From the NCBI GenBank assembly GCA_025360745.1, contig JANYBP010000123.1, positions 1 to 36,482 on the forward strand: 36,482 nucleotides of DNA, read 5' to 3'. Shown here piece after piece: positions 15,656 through 22,898 of the stretch. Each line of letters starts with the position of its first letter. Within the stretch, counting starts at the first letter, position 1. The position numbers were made by a program, and so were the translations under genes. Below the pieces are notes generated by a model that worked only from the letters and a program-made list of their open reading frames with translations, was not told where the DNA came from and ran no database searches. Source of the stretch: a bacterium (lineage in GTDB: Bacteria; Verrucomicrobiota; Kiritimatiellia; CAIKKV01; CAIYGI01).

Positions 15656-16925
15656 CGCGCAGTTCTTCGATCGCGCCTGCCGTGTCATTCCCGGCGGGGT
15701 TAATAGTCCCGTCAGGGCGTTCAATTCCGTGGGGGGCGAGCCTTTATATGTTGTGAGCGGCAAGGGTGCGCGGGTCCGGACGGTTGAAGGCGTCGAACTT
15801 ACCGATTTCTGCGGTTCGTGGGGACCGCTGCTTTTCGGTCATGCCCGCGGGGAAATCGTCGCCGCCATTCAGCGGGCCGCGTCTGAAGGCACAAGTTTTG
15901 GCATCAACACGCCGCGCGAAGTGGAGTTTGCCGAACGCCTGTGCGAAATGGCGCCCTCCATGGAGCTGGTCAGGCTGGTCAATTCCGGCACCGAGGCCGT
16001 GATGACGGCCCTGCGGCTGGCACGCGGGTTTACCGGGCGGCGAAAAATCCTGAAATTCGACGGCTGTTACCACGGCCACACCGACTCCATGCTGGTCGCG
16101 GCCGGCAGCGGCCTGTTGACCGGCGGAATCAGTTCCTCCGCCGGGGTCCTGCCATCGGTGGCGGCGGAAGTCTTCGTCTCGCCATACAACGACCTCGAAG
16201 CGGTAAATCGCCTTGTTCGAGGTCAGGGCAGCGATCTGGCCGCGATCATTGTCGAACCGGTCGCCGGCAACATGGGCTTGATTCCGCCGGCGCCGGGTTT
16301 TCTGGCCGGTTTGCGCGAGGCGGCCAGCCGCTGCGGGGCGCTGCTGATCCTGGACGAAGTCATCACGGGATTCCGCCTGGGACCGACGACCTACGGGATG
16401 CAGTGCGGCGTGACACCGGATCTGACCACGCTGGGCAAAATTATCGGCGGCGGCATGCCGCTCGCCGCCGTGGGCGGTCGCGCCGAAATCATGCGCAAAC
16501 TGGCGCCCCTGGGTCCGGTTTATCAGGCCGGCACCTTGAGCGGTAATCCGGTGGCCGTGGCCGCGGGACTGGCCATGCTGGATCTGATCCGCACGGAGAA
16601 GCCCTATCAGCGCCTGGAAGCCCTGGGGCGGCGTTTGACCGAAGCGCTCAATGCGGCCGCGCATAAGGCCGGACTGGCTTTTCACTGCGCCGGACTCGGC
16701 GGACTCTTTACCGCCTTTTTCGTTGACGCGGCGCCGACGGACCTGGCGACGGTGAAGCGCTGCAATACTCAAGCCTATGCCGCGTTTTTCCGTAAAATGC
16801 TGGAACGCGGTTTCTATCTGCCGCCCTCGCAGTTCGAGGTCGCATTCGTTTCCGCCGCCCATAACGATGAAGATGTCGACCGCTTCATCGCCGCCGCCCG
16901 CGAGGCGCTCGCCGGCATGGACTAG
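15579..16925 (+). CDS. hemL: Glutamate-1-semialdehyde 2,1-aminomutase
   Basis: A 448-residue PLP enzyme turning glutamate-1-semialdehyde into 5-aminolevulinate. Core motifs: IPGGVNSPVRAF, LVNSGTEAVMTALRLARG, FDGCYHGHTDS, LILDEVITGFR and the PLP lysine in TTLGKIIGGGMPL, then QAGTLSGNP. The enzyme proper begins around residue 26; the first 25 residues (His/Pro/Ser-rich) are translated from a heptamer repeat array. The ATG at 15579 has AGGAG eight bases upstream, so the extension is probably real, although a start further in cannot be excluded. It completes the C5 route with HemA. Confidence 0.96.
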   Translation: MAKHNHPPPSTLHHPPSTSRLPPASSAQFFDRACRVIPGGVNSPVRAFNSVGGEPLYVVSGKGARVRTVEGVELTDFCGSWGPLLFGHARGEIVAAIQRAASEGTSFGINTPREVEFAERLCEMAPSMELVRLVNSGTEAVMTALRLARGFTGRRKILKFDGCYHGHTDSMLVAAGSGLLTGGISSSAGVLPSVAAEVFVSPYNDLEAVNRLVRGQGSDLAAIIVEPVAGNMGLIPPAPGFLAGLREAASRCGALLILDEVITGFRLGPTTYGMQCGVTPDLTTLGKIIGGGMPLAAVGGRAEIMRKLAPLGPVYQAGTLSGNPVAVAAGLAMLDLIRTEKPYQRLEALGRRLTEALNAAAHKAGLAFHCAGLGGLFTAFFVDAAPTDLATVKRCNTQAYAAFFRKMLERGFYLPPSQFEVAFVSAAHNDEDVDRFIAAAREALAGMD

Positions 16926-16983
16926 AATTTGGTAAGGACCTTATGCCGTTGCGGGTAAAGGGTCAGTGATGGGGGGCTGGTAG

Positions 16984-17076
16984 GGCGGCCTCGCCGAGGC
17001 CGCCGGAACTTGGATAAGAACAGGCAGGAAGTTGTGTGTGGATCGAAAACGGCGTTCTCGGCGAGAGCGCCCTACC
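16984..17076. repeat. Inverted pair of GC-rich hairpin repeats
   Basis: Between hemL and the receiver gene, 16984-17004 forms a perfect nine-pair hairpin (GGCGGCCTC, loop GCC, GAGGCCGCC) preceded by TAG. The segment 17051-17076 is a related hairpin in opposite orientation (GGCGTTCTC, loop GGC, GAGAGCGCC, then CTACC) with one G-U-type pair. Either could stop transcription from the heme cluster; there is no clear U tract. Confidence 0.7.
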
Positions 17077-17161
17077 TTTTCATCTCACTCCGTCACTGAG
17101 GGGATACCGTGCGGACAGTTTTTGCTTGACCGATAACCCTGAAACGAGCACCGTAAAAACC

Positions 17162-17551
17162 ATGAAAACCATACTGGTTGTTGACGACGATTCCGATTGC
17201 CGTGAATTTGCGAAGGTTGTGCTTTCGCCGAGATACGAGGTGCGGATGGTTGCTTCCGCCGACCAATGCCGCGCGGAACTGAAGGCTAGGAAACCGGACC
17301 TGATATTGCTCGACGTCATGATGAGCCAGTTGAGCGACGGACTTGAACTGGCCAAGGAGTTGAAGGAAGCTCAGGCCACCAGCGCCATCCCGGTGATCAT
17401 GCTCACCAACGTCACCGAGGTCTATGACTACCGCTCGCAGGTTGACGCCGCTTACTTCCCGCACGACCGTTGGCTCGATAAACCCGTTAAAGCCGCCGAC
17501 CTGCTGAAAGCGGTTGCCGATGTGCTGGATCGCCCGCCTGTAAAAAAGTAG
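17162..17551 (+). CDS. Single-domain response regulator (receiver)
   Basis: A 129-residue receiver domain without an output domain. It has the acidic pair in LVVDDDSD, the phospho-acceptor aspartate in LILLDVMM, the threonine in VIMLTNVTE and the lysine in WLDKPVK. Proteins of this small type, with a YFPHDRWLDKPV-like end, often accompany redox enzymes, but no histidine kinase is in the window. The start at 17162 follows an A-rich stretch with a weak ribosome site. Its target is unknown; it precedes the Moco genes by 50 bases and may share their transcript. Confidence 0.88.
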   Translation: MKTILVVDDDSDCREFAKVVLSPRYEVRMVASADQCRAELKARKPDLILLDVMMSQLSDGLELAKELKEAQATSAIPVIMLTNVTEVYDYRSQVDAAYFPHDRWLDKPVKAADLLKAVADVLDRPPVKK

Positions 17552-17601
17552 CGCCGCGAAGCGCTTGCAGACATCCCGCGCTATTTTGAAAGGGTAACGG
17601 C

Positions 17602-18813
17602 ATGGTCGCTCCCGAGCGCGCCTGGAATACGATCGTTTCGAGCGTGACGCCCTTGCCGGCCGCGCCGCGCGCCTATTCCAGATGCCTCTATTATTACCTC
17701 GCGCAACCCGTTCTGGCCGACCGTGACATCCCCGCCGCCGACCGATCGGCCATGGATGGCTATGCCGTGCGCGCCGCGGATCTGGCCGCCGCGCCAACGA
17801 CACTGCGCGTCGTGGGCGAGGCGCCCGCCGGCTCCCCGCTTCAGCCGGCGCTGGCGCGCGGGGAGTGCGTCCGCATATTCACAGGCGCCAATGTTCCGCC
17901 GGATGCCGATGCCGTGGTCATGGTCGAGGATACCGAGTCCACGACCGACGACCAGGTGACAGTCCTGAGCCCGATCGCGCTGGGCCGGAATATTTTGCGG
18001 CGCGGCGAGAACGCGCGCCAGGGAGTGGTGGCGCTGCCGCGGGGCTCCATGCTCGATGCCGCCGCCCTCGCGATCTGCGCCGCGGTGGGGTGCGTGGAAC
18101 CGCAAGTGCATGCGCGGCCGCGGATTTCCGTCATCACAACCGGGGCGGAGTTGAAAGCGCCCGGCGCGCCGGTCGGCGTTCACGAGATACGCGATTCCAA
18201 CGGGCCGTTGCTCGTGGCCGCGGTTGCCGAACGCGGATTCGGCGCGGCCACCTGGGTCTGCGTGACGGACGATCGGGCGAAACTGCTGATGGCGCTGCGC
18301 CAGGCTTTGGAAAACAGCGACATGGTGTTGATCACCGGCGGAGTCTCCGTGGGGAAATACGACCTGGCGCCCGACGCGATCGAGGAAGCGGGCGGCACGG
18401 TCCATTTTCACGGCGTCAACATGAAGCCCGGCAAACCCCAGTTGTTCGCCACCGCTGCCGCCCACCGCTGCATTTTCGGCCTGCCCGGCAATCCGTTGAG
18501 CGTCTTGACGGGTTTTCACGAATTCGTTCTTCCAACCATGCGCTACCTCTCCGGGTGTCAGGCGGCGGATTGCCGGCGGCTTCTGCGGCTGCCGCTGGCC
18601 TCCGTGGTGACGGTCAAAGGGAAACAGTGGAATTATTTGCTGGGAAAACTGGTGCATGCCGCCGGCGGCACGGCCGTGGAACCCGTTCCGAACACGGGCT
18701 CAGCGGACCTGGTGGCGGGCGGCAAGGCGGATGGTGCGATCATCGTTCCCGCGGGGGTGTCGAGCATTCCCGCCGGTGATCGCGTGGATTTTCGCCCCTG
18801 GAGGTCGCTTTGA
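17602..18813 (+). CDS. moeA: Molybdopterin molybdenumtransferase MoeA
   Basis: A 403-residue MoeA that inserts molybdate into adenylylated molybdopterin. Seen: RSAMDGYAVRAADL, RIFTGANVPPDADAVVMVED, the MoeA/MogA fold motif LITGGVSVGKYD, FGLPGNPLSVL, and a C-terminal beta domain ending DFRPWRSL. Length is typical. Its stop overlaps the moaA start (four bases). Together with the MogA domain at 20844-21800 it covers the metal insertion steps. Confidence 0.95.
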   Translation: MVAPERAWNTIVSSVTPLPAAPRAYSRCLYYYLAQPVLADRDIPAADRSAMDGYAVRAADLAAAPTTLRVVGEAPAGSPLQPALARGECVRIFTGANVPPDADAVVMVEDTESTTDDQVTVLSPIALGRNILRRGENARQGVVALPRGSMLDAAALAICAAVGCVEPQVHARPRISVITTGAELKAPGAPVGVHEIRDSNGPLLVAAVAERGFGAATWVCVTDDRAKLLMALRQALENSDMVLITGGVSVGKYDLAPDAIEEAGGTVHFHGVNMKPGKPQLFATAAAHRCIFGLPGNPLSVLTGFHEFVLPTMRYLSGCQAADCRRLLRLPLASVVTVKGKQWNYLLGKLVHAAGGTAVEPVPNTGSADLVAGGKADGAIIVPAGVSSIPAGDRVDFRPWRSL

Positions 18814-19775
18814 TCTCCATTCCACCGTCAGGCGGACTATATCTGCGGGTCTCCGTCACCGACCGCTGTCAATTACGTTGCCATTATTGCATGCCATCGT
18901 GGGGTGTTCCGCTTTGCCCCAAGGACGAAATTCTCTCTTACGAGGAAATCGTCGCGCTGGCCGCCTGCCTGCGGGAAGAATTCGGCCTGGCCAAGGTCCG
19001 GATCACCGGCGGGGAACCGCTGGTTCGCGCCGGAATTGAACGGCTGGTCGGCATGCTCGCCGATAGCGGCATCCCGGATCTGGCCCTCACAACCAACGGA
19101 CTGCGTCTGACCGAAATGGCGCCCGTGCTCAAGCGCGCCGGATTACGCCGGGTCAACGTCAGTCTGGATTCGCTCTCGCCCGAAACCTTCCGACGCCTGA
19201 CGGGGAGCGGGGAACTACAGGCCGTTCTGGATGGAATTGACGCGGCGCTGGACGCGGGACTGCTTCCGCTGAAACTGAACACCGTGGTGATCCGTGGAAT
19301 TAACGAACATGAAGTGCGCGACATCGTGGAGTTTGGTTTACAGCGGAATTGCGAAGTGCGGTTCATCGAATTAATGCCGATCGGTCCGGGCGCGGAACTC
19401 TTCTCCGCCGGATTCGTTTCCTCCGAAGAGGTGCGCCGGGAATTGTTAACGCATTTTACGGTTATACCACTCGATCGGGAACACGGGCTCTCCGCCCGGC
19501 GCCATGGCGTGGTCAACGCGACGGGAAAACGGGGCACGGTGGGTCTGATTTCCTCTTGCAGCGCCCCGTTTTGCGCCGAATGCTCGCGCTTGAGGGTGAC
19601 GGCGGACGGGCGGCTGATCGGCTGCCTGGCCAGTAACGAAGGCATACCGATCCGCGTGCCGTTGCGTGCCGGCGATACGACGGCGATCGCTCAGGCCGTG
19701 CGCCGCGTTTTGGCGGGCAAGACGGCGGATCGGATATTTAGGCAGGGCTTGGCAATGGCATCGATCGGCGGGTAA
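18810..19775 (+). CDS. moaA: GTP 3',8-cyclase MoaA (radical SAM)
   Basis: A 321-residue radical SAM enzyme starting Moco synthesis from GTP. The N-terminal cluster is bound by C20, C24 and C27 (TDRCQLRCHYCMP), then ITGGEPLVR. The second cluster is in SSCSAPFCAECSRLRVTADG and RLIGCLASNEG. The C-terminal GG that activates the GTP-binding region is present (MASIGG). The product is passed to MoaC, encoded next. Confidence 0.97.
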   Translation: MISIPPSGGLYLRVSVTDRCQLRCHYCMPSWGVPLCPKDEILSYEEIVALAACLREEFGLAKVRITGGEPLVRAGIERLVGMLADSGIPDLALTTNGLRLTEMAPVLKRAGLRRVNVSLDSLSPETFRRLTGSGELQAVLDGIDAALDAGLLPLKLNTVVIRGINEHEVRDIVEFGLQRNCEVRFIELMPIGPGAELFSAGFVSSEEVRRELLTHFTVIPLDREHGLSARRHGVVNATGKRGTVGLISSCSAPFCAECSRLRVTADGRLIGCLASNEGIPIRVPLRAGDTTAIAQAVRRVLAGKTADRIFRQGLAMASIGG

Positions 19776-19822
19776 TATTAACGGAGTAGGGGTGGGCAAC
19801 CCAGCGATAGTGGAGATATGCG

Positions 19823-20833
19823 ATGTCCCTTAAACGGATCAGACTCAGTCATGTTGCGAAAGACGGACGCGCGCGCATGGTCGACGTCAGCGGCAAGCGC
19901 GTGACCCAACGCACCGCCCGCGCCGAGGCTGTGGTCCGTCTGGGGACCGGCCTCGTCGCGCGCTTGAAAAAGACGGGCGGCGGGCGCAAAGGCGATCCCG
20001 TGGAGACCGCCCGCATCGCCGGAATTATGGCCGCCAAGCGCGCCTCCGAATTGATCCCGCTCTGCCATTCCCTGCCGCTCGACCTCGTTGACGTTCAGGT
20101 AACGTTCGGCGGGAACTTCCTGCGCATCGAATCGCTGGTGCGCACCAGTCATGTTACCGGGGTCGAAATGGAAGCCCTGACCGCCGCGGCTGTCGCGGCG
20201 CTCACGATCTACGACATGTGCAAGGCCGCCGACAAGGGCATCGTCATCGAACGGATACAGCTTCTGGAAAAGACGGGCGGGAAATCCGGGGACTGGAAGA
20301 AGAGGAAGGGTCAAGGGTCAAGGGTCAAGGGCCAAGGGTCAAGGGTCAAGGGTCAAGGGTCAAGGGGGGAGCACGGAATGACTTATAGTGGATTGGATGG
20401 ATTCGGAGCCTATCGGAAGTCACTGGAGCTTTTCGATCTGGTGGTTGAGGACATGGTCCTGCTCCAGAAAGACACACGTTGCTACCGGCTGATTTCACAG
20501 CAGGTTGGCAGCGCCGACTCAATCTCCGCAAACATCGAGGAAGGCTATGGACGTCTGAGCAGGCGTGAATACGTCCGATTCCTGGACTTTGCTCGCGGTT
20601 CGGCGCGGGAAACACAGGGCCGCTACGGACGCATGAAACACTGGCTGGGGCAGGAAGTGGTATCGCATCGTATGTCGCTATGCGGTGAAGTCATCGCGAT
20701 TTTGACAAGTTCAATCAGAAGATTGCAGTCGGACATCGAAAGTCGAGCACATACCGTCAATGAGCCCGTCACCGAGTACGGCGACGCCTCGCCCTCGTCA
20801 CTTGCCCCTCAACCCTTGCCCCTAGACCCTTGA
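19823..20833 (+). CDS. moaC: MoaC in frame with a four-helix-bundle (23S IVS-type) protein
   Basis: The first 160 residues are a complete cyclic pyranopterin monophosphate synthase: MVDVSGKRVTQRTARA, IAGIMAAKRASELIPLCHSL, RTSHVTGVEMEALTAAAVAA, YDMCKAADKGIVIERIQLLE, ending at KTGGKSGDWKKRK where MoaC proteins normally stop. Instead of a stop codon the frame runs through eight GGGTCAA-type heptamers (protein repeat GSRVKGQ) into a four-helix-bundle protein, to 336 residues in all. The heptamer in this direction has no stop in any frame, which explains the read-through. The stop at 20831-20833 lies in an inverted heptamer array. MoaC should fold normally; the tail may be translated as a fusion, separately from 20378, or both. 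Confidence 0.9.
   Translation: MSLKRIRLSHVAKDGRARMVDVSGKRVTQRTARAEAVVRLGTGLVARLKKTGGGRKGDPVETARIAGIMAAKRASELIPLCHSLPLDLVDVQVTFGGNFLRIESLVRTSHVTGVEMEALTAAAVAALTIYDMCKAADKGIVIERIQLLEKTGGKSGDWKKRKGQGSRVKGQGSRVKGQGSRGEHGMTYSGLDGFGAYRKSLELFDLVVEDMVLLQKDTRCYRLISQQVGSADSISANIEEGYGRLSRREYVRFLDFARGSARETQGRYGRMKHWLGQEVVSHRMSLCGEVIAILTSSIRRLQSDIESRAHTVNEPVTEYGDASPSSLAPQPLPLDP
20308..20363 (+). repeat. Left heptamer array, eight GGGTCAA units
   Basis: Eight tandem heptamers (20308, 20315, 20322, 20329, 20336, 20343, 20350, 20357); the fourth unit reads GGGCCAA. They follow the natural end of moaC and precede the four-helix-bundle gene. G runs spaced by four bases fit a G-quadruplex-forming pattern. Read 5'-3' it is open in all three frames. 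Confidence 0.97.
20378..20833 (+). CDS. Four-helix-bundle protein (S23/23S rRNA intervening-sequence family), internal start
   Basis: If started at the ATG at 20378, this gives a 151-residue protein. A GGGGGGAG ribosome site lies seven bases upstream, so independent translation is plausible. The sequence matches the four-helix-bundle family found in 23S rRNA intervening sequences and related to the Avd accessory protein: AYRKSLELFDLVVEDMVLL, LISQQVGSADSISANIEEGY, REYVRFLDFARGSARETQ. The function of chromosomal copies is not established; RNA or nucleic acid binding is assumed. It is bracketed by inverted heptamer arrays and sits in frame behind moaC. Confidence 0.85.
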   Translation: MTYSGLDGFGAYRKSLELFDLVVEDMVLLQKDTRCYRLISQQVGSADSISANIEEGYGRLSRREYVRFLDFARGSARETQGRYGRMKHWLGQEVVSHRMSLCGEVIAILTSSIRRLQSDIESRAHTVNEPVTEYGDASPSSLAPQPLPLDP

Positions 20834-20843
20834 CCCTTCCCCC
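20801..20843 (-). repeat. Right heptamer array, inverted relative to the left one
   Basis: On the minus strand this reads as imperfect AAGGGTC heptamers, that is the same GGGTCAA unit inverted. It supplies the C-terminal residues and the TGA stop (20831-20833) of the moaC/four-helix-bundle frame, and ends directly at the ATG of the next gene, leaving that gene without an obvious ribosome site. Confidence 0.9.
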
Positions 20844-21800
20844 ATGACCGCACTTATCGAAAGCATTTGTACAAGCGAAAGAAAAGGCGAACGCAAACGC
20901 GGCGTCCCCTCCGTCCGCCTGCTCGCGAATCACGGCATCGAAGGCGATGCCCATGCCGACGCCTGGCACCGGCAGATCAGTATCCTGGCCGCGCAGGATG
21001 TCGAGGACATGCGCCGGAAAGGGCTGCCGAAGCTCAAGGCCGGCGATTTCGCGGAAAATCTGGTTGTTTCCGGTTTGGACCTGACCAAGTTGGGCTTGGG
21101 CAGCCGGCTGCGAATTGGGAGCTCCGCGGAGCTGACCGTGACCCAATTAGGCAAGGTCTGCCATGCGCGCTGCGCCATCTACGAGCAGGCCGGCGACTGC
21201 ATCATGCCGCGTCTCGGTGTTTTTGCGCGGGTCATCGCGGGCGGAACGATCGCCGCCGGCGATGGCGTCGAAATAGTCGAAACGATTCCGCGCGAGACCT
21301 TCCAGGCCGTCGTCCTGACCGTCAGCGACCGCTGCTCCCGCGGCGAGGCGACGGATACGGCCGGACCGGCGGTGGCGGAGCGTGTGAAGAACATACTCAA
21401 GGCCCACATATACAATGTTTGTATAGTGCCGGACGAACAGGCCGAAATCGAAAACGCCCTGCGCCATTTCGCGGACGGCCATTCGATAGATCTTGTGTTG
21501 GCTGTGGGCGGGACGGGATTCGCGCCGCGCGACGTTACGCCTGAAGCCGTGGCCGCCGTGGTCAAACGACGCACTCCTGGTCTGGACGAGGCCATGCGCC
21601 GCGCCTCGGCGGAAAAAACTCCGCACGCCATGCTGTCGCGCGCCGTCTCGGGAATCCGCGGCGCCACCCTGATCGTCAGTCTGCCCGGTTCGGAGCGGGC
21701 GGCCATCGAAAATCTGGATGCCGTGCTGCCGGCGCTCGCTCACGGCCTGGCCAAACTGCGCGGCGATCCGGGCGATTGCGGACGCCCTGGCATCGGTTAA
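20844..21800 (+). CDS. MOSC domain fused to MogA/MoaB molybdopterin adenylyltransferase
   Basis: 318 residues. The N-terminal 145 are a MOSC domain (GIEGDAHADAWHRQISIL, KAGDFAENLVV, GKVCHARCAIYEQAGDC, MPRLGVFARV) with the conserved cysteines thought to handle sulfur or bind Moco. Residues 152-318 are MogA/MoaB-like (VVLTVSDRCSRGEATDTAGP, VLAVGGTGFAPRDVTPEA, SRAVSGIRGATLIVSLPGS), which adenylates molybdopterin before MoeA adds the metal. This fusion is a known architecture. The start codon abuts a heptamer array and has no clear ribosome site, so it may rely on coupling to the upstream stop. Confidence 0.92.
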   Translation: MTALIESICTSERKGERKRGVPSVRLLANHGIEGDAHADAWHRQISILAAQDVEDMRRKGLPKLKAGDFAENLVVSGLDLTKLGLGSRLRIGSSAELTVTQLGKVCHARCAIYEQAGDCIMPRLGVFARVIAGGTIAAGDGVEIVETIPRETFQAVVLTVSDRCSRGEATDTAGPAVAERVKNILKAHIYNVCIVPDEQAEIENALRHFADGHSIDLVLAVGGTGFAPRDVTPEAVAAVVKRRTPGLDEAMRRASAEKTPHAMLSRAVSGIRGATLIVSLPGSERAAIENLDAVLPALAHGLAKLRGDPGDCGRPGIG

Positions 21801-21854
21801 AAAAGCGAAACCGCCGATCGAAGCGAATTCGATTTTGAAAGAGGAAGCAAGCGC

Positions 21855-22898
21855 ATGATTCACTATCCCGTTTTCGGCATTTGCGGGTATAGCGGGTCGG
21901 GTAAGACGACCCTGATCGAAGAGCTTGTCAGGCGTCTCTCCGCGCAAGGCCTGCGCATAGGGGTGGTCAAACATGATGCCCATGGCCTGGACATAGACCG
22001 GAAAGGCAAGGATACCGACCGCTTCTTCCAAGCCGGGGCCGATGTCATGATCCGCGGTCCCGCCGAGGCTTTCCTGCGCACGCACCGGTGCGACGACACG
22101 CCGCTTGAACAGGCGCTGAGAGCCTTCGCTCCCCAGGTTGACCTGATTCTGGTGGAAGGGCACAAGACGACTCCGCTGGCGCACAAACTCTGGCTATGCG
22201 GAGCCGAAGGCGATCAACCGCCCCCCGAGGTTACGAACATTCGGCGCGTTTTGAAAAGGCAAGACGATCGGGCGCAACTGGCCATGGAATTCATCGGGAC
22301 GGAGTTGCCGTTGTTGTGGCTCGCCACCCCGGTCTACGCCGGCGTGCTGATCGGAGGCCGCAGCACGCGCATGGGCCGGCCGAAACATTTGATCGGGAAG
22401 CACGGCGAAACCTGGCTCCACAAAACCGTGGCGGCGGTGCGGCCGCGGGTGGACAAGGTTGTGATTCTGGGCGGCGGCGAGATTCCGTCGGATCTGCGGT
22501 CGTTGCCGATCCTGCCCGACGTCGAGGACGCGGAGGGACCTTTGCGCGGGATGCTGGCGGCCATGCGCTGGGCGCCGCTGACGTCCTGGCTTTTCGTGCC
22601 ATGCGACACGCCCGGGCTCGATACGGCCGCGCTGCGCTGGCTGCTCTCCCACCGCAAGCCCGGCGTATGGGCCGTCCTGCCTCGGCAAACGGAAGCCGGC
22701 GTGGTCGAACCGCTGCCGGGCTGGTACGATTTCCGCTCACAGCCGCTGCTGGAGAACTGCCGGGGACCGTCCGGACTGGCCGCTTACAAGCAGGCCGCCA
22801 CCCCGGAAATACCCGGTGAATTTGCGGCCGCCTGGACCAACGTGAATACGCCGTCCGAATTCGACGCTTGCGCACGACTCGGAGGCGGGCGCCCATGA
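21855..22898 (+). CDS. MobB-MobA fusion (Mo-guanine dinucleotide synthesis)
   Basis: 347 residues. Residues 1-160 are MobB: a P-loop GYSGSGKTTLIEEL, VVKHDAHGLDIDRKGKDTDR, LILVEGHK. Residues 161-347 are molybdenum cofactor guanylyltransferase MobA: GVLIGGRSTRMGRPKHLI, FVPCDTPGLD, ending with a NVNTPSEFD motif. Together they attach GMP to Moco to make MGD, implying DMSO-reductase-family molybdoenzymes elsewhere in the genome. The ribosome site is GAGGAAG upstream of 21855. The stop overlaps the next gene's start. Confidence 0.93.
   Translation: MIHYPVFGICGYSGSGKTTLIEELVRRLSAQGLRIGVVKHDAHGLDIDRKGKDTDRFFQAGADVMIRGPAEAFLRTHRCDDTPLEQALRAFAPQVDLILVEGHKTTPLAHKLWLCGAEGDQPPPEVTNIRRVLKRQDDRAQLAMEFIGTELPLLWLATPVYAGVLIGGRSTRMGRPKHLIGKHGETWLHKTVAAVRPRVDKVVILGGGEIPSDLRSLPILPDVEDAEGPLRGMLAAMRWAPLTSWLFVPCDTPGLDTAALRWLLSHRKPGVWAVLPRQTEAGVVEPLPGWYDFRSQPLLENCRGPSGLAAYKQAATPEIPGEFAAAWTNVNTPSEFDACARLGGGRP

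Noticed and set aside
20308..20363. A CRISPR array
   Set aside because: Units are seven bases in direct tandem with no spacers, and no cas genes are nearby.
19823..20833. A designed or ancient MoaC fusion enzyme
   Set aside because: The junction is a low-complexity heptamer array exactly at the normal MoaC end, so recent insertion is more likely than a functional two-domain enzyme.
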